From Neurospora tetrasperma FGSC 2508 (taxonomy: Eukaryota > Ascomycota > Sordariomycetes > Sordariales > Sordariaceae), in contig NW_009799103.1 of NCBI RefSeq assembly GCF_000213175.1, positions 3,892,258 to 3,956,257 of the forward strand: DNA of 64,000 nt, written 5' to 3'. The notes under the pieces were generated by a model. That model had not been told where the DNA came from, searched no databases, and saw only the letters and a program-made list of their open reading frames with translations. Of the stretch, positions 59,901-64,000 are shown piece after piece (the stretch's first letter is position 1; each line of letters starts with the position of its first letter). A program made the translations under genes and the position numbers.

Positions 59901-61161
59901 ACTAGTGAGGCCATCTCGCTGTTGGTCGACGAGGCGCAGCATGGCTTGGTGAAGCCGGACCTTGTGGTGTCGCAGTTACAGGAGAAGGACTTGAAGCTCT
60001 ACACATTCTTCTACTTGCGAGGTCTCTGGCGTGGTGAAGGCATCCACGAACACACGCACGAGTCTCTAGCCCGTCTGGTCCTCGACAGCCGCACCATGGT
60101 AGACCAATTTGCTGATCTGGCTGTCCACCTCTTTGCCATTTACGACCAGCCACTGCTCAACCAGTTCTTGAGGACATCGACAGCATATGCCTTTGAGAAG
60201 GTTAGTTCTCCCTGTCTCCCATGTTCCTTGCCCCTCATTTACTGACTGTTTTGTGCCCCAGGCCGCCCAAGAATGCGAAAGCCGCAACTACATCCCCGAG
60301 CTCGTCTACCTCTACTCCAAGACCGGCCAGGTGAAACGAGCGCTCTATCTCATCATCGAGCGCCTCGGCGACGTCTCCCGTGCTATTGCCTTTGCCAAGG
60401 AACAAGACGACCCCGATCTCTGGGAAGATCTGCTCGAGTACTCCATGGACAAACCCAAGTTCATTCGTGCCCTGCTTGAGGAAGTCGGGACGGCTATCAA
60501 CCCCATCACACTTGTGAGGAGAATACCTGAGGGGCTACAGATCCCTGGCTTGAGAGAAGGTATAAGGCATATCATGAAGGAGCATGAGATCCAATACTCT
60601 ATCTCGGAAGGCGTCAGCCGCGTGTTGAGAAGCGAAGTTGCAGCGGCTATGAACACACTGCGAAACGGCCAGCGCAAGGGCGTCAAATTCCAAGTTGGCG
60701 TCAGGGAAGGAGGCGAACACGTGGACGTCCAGCCTACGGATATCCCGACGCAACCCTTGACCGAAAAACCTTCCTCCTCCGGCCTCGCCTCCCCAGCCGC
60801 TCCATCGCAGCAGCCACCACCAACCCCGTCAACACCAACCCACCGCCGCCCCAAATCTGCTGCGAAGAAGTACCAAGCCGGCCACTGCGCCCAATGCCTC
60901 TCCCCCTTTACCACGTACGAAACAGACACGCTGGTTGGCTTCGCTTGCGGACACGTGTTCCACTTGCCGCATTTACTGGAAGCGTTGAATCCGGGGAAGA
61001 CGGTCGATGCCGATGTGTTGCTGGGAGGTATGGGAGCAGAGGAAAGGAGCGCTCATTTGGTTGGGGCGAAGGTGACGCATGCGAGATTGTTGAGGGATCG
61101 GATCGTTGGCGGTTGTGTTGTTTGCAAGGCTGCTAAGGAGGAGGAAGGGGAGGGAAGGTAA
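56905..61161 (+). CDS. vps41: Vps41, HOPS-complex vacuolar tethering protein
   Basis: Four exons (56905-57306, 57378-58405, 58460-60200, 60262-61161; introns 71, 54 and 61 nt) give 1356 residues. A Thr/Ser-rich and then strongly acidic N-terminal extension (about residues 40-98) precedes LKYARL, a WD40 propeller (about 120-560), a clathrin-heavy-chain-like helical repeat (about 700-1170, with FIHSPYDCILATKRDLADHL and LVYLYSKTGQVKRALYLIIERLGD), a Pro/Ser linker and a C-terminal RING-H2-like finger (C-x2-C from about 1266, CGHVFH, and CVVC). Vps41 acts in HOPS to tether and fuse endosomes and AP-3 vesicles with the vacuole. The exon 2 donor CT|GTAAGT contains an in-frame TAA, so intron retention would leave only the propeller. 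Divergent from apc1. Confidence 0.94.
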
Positions 61162-62394
61162 GGTACCCGTACAAGAGCACCCGGGAAAGAAAGGGACGGG
61201 GGACAAGATTTTGCAGTGTGTATTCAATGTTATGAGCGATGATTGCCTTTTGAGAGAAGGTTTTGGTTAAAGGATGAGTATCGGGCCGATGTTGGAGCTT
61301 CGTGGGAGAATGGATGAGAGGAAACGAGACCGGTATACTTTGTACGCATAGACGGCTAAATATGCGCGCGGACTGGGACGTATGTTATGATTATGAATAT
61401 AGATATGTTGATGACTTGATAGGAGCTAGCAAGCTTGTACTCTACGTGCATGTTGTCTAATTGATGTGTGGTGGCGTTTGTTGACATTGATGTAGCGAAG
61501 GTTACCTAGAAGTAAGCTTCCACCAGCCTTGTCAGGGTTGAATTTGGTTGAACAGACGTTTGCTAGATATTTCCAATCTTCCCTTGTAACTCTAACCTAA
61601 GGTCAAGAACAGAGGGTAAAGGGAGGTAAGATGGAGTAGTCCCAAGGAGAAAAAATAAGTGAAAGTAGACGGAAGAGGTTGGAATCTAGGAGCGACAGAG
61701 TTCTCTTGGTTAGGGAGATCTGAGGTTGAGTTAGGGGAGGTAGATGTTGTGTAGCGAAACGGAAAAGCGGGTAATTGTTAGTATGTATAACACGCCATTG
61801 GTCAACAACCGGCCTTATCTTGATACACAAGTAGAGTGAACGTCTGCAGCCGCGATCACGATGGGGGAGTAAAGGATAGCACTTCCAAGCAAAGGCGGAC
61901 TCGAGTGACTGGAGATGGTGCAATTGATTGTAAAGGAAGGGCCGATGGGGGAGCTGCACAAGAAGGTACATGCTGCAGGCATGCTTCGGGGAAGGTAGGA
62001 AGTCCCCTCGACATTTCTGTGGCCGTCGTTGTCGGGCTAGGGTCGGTTGGTGTTGGTGCACCGTGGACACTCGGGTTACCCGAAAACGAACGCTCCAAGA
62101 AGTTCGAATTGCTGTAAGAATTTGCTTCCAACAAATGGCTCAGGTTTCAAGTCATGCTTTAGATAGTCGTCACTTGCCCGATCTGCCCTTCTTCTTCTTC
62201 CGACCTCCATTTTCAACCGTACACGTGCCCCCTGTGCCAAAGCCGTATGGGTTTGCTGCGTAGTAGTTGGGTAGAGGTACCTACTACCTGTATGAATAGA
62301 CGTAGCTAACGGTACCTTCCGTTGCGTTACACTTACTACTTATCTCAGCGCTCAGACCACCTTGAGCTCCCGGGCGTACACGGACCTGTAACGA
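61162..62394. other. Intergenic region between vps41 and the AT-rich tract
   Basis: These 1.2 kb have ordinary composition. A minus-strand 155-codon frame (61603-62070) lacks any domain and is not called. TAGAGGTACCTACTACC lies at 62272-62288, near the edge of the AT-rich tract. Confidence 0.35.
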
Positions 62395-63347
62395 ATACTA
62401 CATTTTTTATTAATTTATCGATAAATTGACTCTGCTTCCATTCTAGGCAATATTCTAGCCCTCCGCTCAAGGAGGTCTAAATATACAACTCGATTAGAAT
62501 CGTATAAATATTAACTAACCCACTAGAATATTAACCTCAATACTATAACTTTACAACAATACGTCGTATTACGAGGTTTTCTGGCTAATTTTGATCACAA
62601 AAATTACAGCTTTCTAATAATATTAATTTTATTATTATTATTATAGAGGAAAACTCCCAACACAAGAATACACAATCCATTCGCAGTCTCCCAACCCACA
62701 TACAACATTATTATAATCGTTCCCAAATACAATTACAATACTAGCGCACTTCTTCAATAGCTAGACTATTAAAAATTAAAGAATTATTTACTCTCTCTTT
62801 TATTCTATCTAATATCTAAATCCCGAATTATATATAAGTAGAGCAAAACGTCAATAATAAAATAGATTGTAACAATACGCTTATAAAGGATAATAATTAT
62901 AATATTATTAAAGAGATACTCGACTTCTAAGCTTACTTCCGATTAAAGTATAGTAAATACATAATAAGAATAGTAATAAAAACTGAAATTATTAAACTAA
63001 AATTATTTAATATTAAGGTATTTATAGTAGAATAATTGAAAACTAAACGTAGAAGTATAAATTTTACTAGCTTTTTTAATAAAAATAACAATATAAAGGA
63101 AGCTTTCAACAATAGTAGCCTCATTATTTAATATACTACTAATATACCTAATAATCCAAATTACTCTACCTTTATATTATATAAAGAGATATAGGCCCTA
63201 CTTACTAAGCTATCTTTTGGGCAGTTTAAGGTTAAAAATATTTATTAAAGTAATAAACTAGCTACTATTTCTCAATTGAATAGTTTATTTTAATTAGAAA
63301 ATACTCTAAAAGAGACTTAGCTAACCTTTAGAGCTACTACTCCCAAT
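62395..63347. repeat. RIP-type AT-rich relic DNA
   Basis: The composition changes abruptly to very AT-rich, with TpA abundant and CpA/TpG scarce: for example 62881-62940 has none of either. That is the hallmark of repeat-induced point mutation (C-to-T at CpA) in Neurospora-like fungi. No open frame survives beyond about 60 codons, so the parent repeat cannot be named. A similar but shorter AT-rich piece continues right of the GC-normal island. Confidence 0.8.
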
Positions 63348-63356
63348 ATAGTTATT

Positions 63357-63638
63357 GTCACGGCTTGGCTGGATGGGTATTGGGAATAAGGGTACTCTGA
63401 CGGACAAGCTTCTTATCTTATCTTCTTATCGATAGACGATCCGGATTGGGAAGGCGGCGACGAATGGCAGATCTGACTTATATGTCCGGATCCGAAATGC
63501 CTTCGTTCGTCTACCTTCTCTTTCCCTCCTTACACTTAATATTACTTTGATTTGTGGCTTCTAATCTTGTTGTCTTATCACTCGTAGGATCACGCTTTCA
63601 CAGGGTTTACTAAATTAACCCACCTTAAGATATAAATA
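63357..63638. mobile_element. GC-normal island flanked by 9-bp direct repeats (possible insertion)
   Basis: Within RIP-type DNA, the stretch from about 63357 to 63605 has ordinary base composition and begins GTCACGG directly after ATAGTTATT; the same ATAGTTATT recurs at 63639-63647. The pair (63348-63356 and 63639-63647) looks like a target-site duplication. No coding frame and no clear inverted termini are seen. If the start is taken one base earlier it reads TGTCACGG, as in some LTRs, but the right end is not CA. It could be a solo LTR, a small non-autonomous element, or chance. Confidence 0.35.
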
Positions 63639-63647
63639 ATAGTTATT

Positions 63648-64000
63648 ACAATTAGAACGAGATAATTTATATAATAGCCGCTAGATTTAAAAAGTACGTA
63701 CTTATAAGTTTTTAGTACGTGTTAGTAAGTAAACTCGTTTTCTAACTCTCTAGATTCCTATTAATACAACTGGCTACACCACTACAGTGCAGCACTTTTC
63801 TATATACAGGAATCAAGCAGTAATACTTACAATAGAACTACCGTTCGTTAGAGTCGACGGTTAGGGTCAATTCTCCACACATAACAATTGTTTGTTAATT
63901 TTCCGCCCTGCTTGTGGTTTACTCCACCACAATTGCAACTGTCTGTAGGCACGGACAAGTAGTGAACGCATAAGTTTTTGTTGTATACGAAGCTACACTT
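63648..64000. other. Tail of AT-rich relic and unassigned sequence
   Basis: AT-rich, TpA-heavy sequence continues to about 63770, after which composition returns towards normal. No gene or repeat boundary is seen before the window ends. Confidence 0.4.

Noticed and set aside
61603-62070. 155-codon minus-strand frame downstream of vps41
   Set aside because: No domain, no start context, composition like the surrounding intergenic DNA, and overlapping unrelated frames on both strands.
1-64000. CRISPR arrays, bacterial operons, riboswitches
   Set aside because: The window is eukaryotic; no direct repeats with spacers and no ribosome-binding-site-led gene strings are present.

Overview
The window looks like nuclear DNA of a filamentous ascomycete, most likely a Sordariales member close to Neurospora or Sordaria. 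The support is: short introns (about 50-150 nt) with GTANGT donors and CTAAC-type branch sites; fungal housekeeping genes of typical length (eIF3e, mL49/Img2, Swi1, Utp6, Cwh43, flotillin, Apc1, Vps41); intergenic DNA dotted with TAGAGGTA / TAGGTAGG motifs; and an extremely TpA-rich, CpA/TpG-poor tract near the right end that carries the signature of repeat-induced point mutation (RIP). The genus is an inference, not something read directly from the sequence.

Left part (about 0.5-17.7 kb) is accessory and metabolic. A secreted GH5 hydrolase is followed by an oxidative gene neighbourhood: an NtaA/SnaA/DszA-type FMN-dependent monooxygenase (minus strand), a Dal5-family anion transporter, a class B flavin (Baeyer-Villiger-like) monooxygenase, an UNC93-like transporter, a medium-chain reductase, and a second divergent NtaA/DszA-type monooxygenase (plus strand) that mirrors the first. 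The intergenic DNA around the first monooxygenase, the Dal5-type transporter and the Baeyer-Villiger-like enzyme holds two perfect and two near-perfect matches to the CYS-3 bZIP consensus ATGRYRYCAT. Together this suggests a sulfur-controlled organosulfur (for example sulfonate or thioether) uptake and oxidation cluster. No flavin reductase is present, so FMNH2 would have to come from elsewhere in the genome.

The rest (about 18.9-61.2 kb) is core genome: eIF3e and mL49 in a divergent pair, a Swi1-like ARID protein with a GQM minisatellite, a 5.3-kb gene-free stretch containing a dense G-run cluster, an EVE-domain protein, Utp6 and Cwh43 in a divergent pair, a FucP-like transporter, a flotillin, an unrecognised PPSY-containing protein, and Apc1 and Vps41 in a divergent pair. 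The last 1.6 kb is RIP-type AT-rich DNA interrupted by a GC-normal island flanked by a 9-bp direct repeat, probably a younger insertion into decayed repeat DNA.

Exon boundaries were assigned by reading frame, GT-AG (one GC-AG) signals and family conservation. Every listed gene assembles into an uninterrupted frame. No transcript evidence was available.
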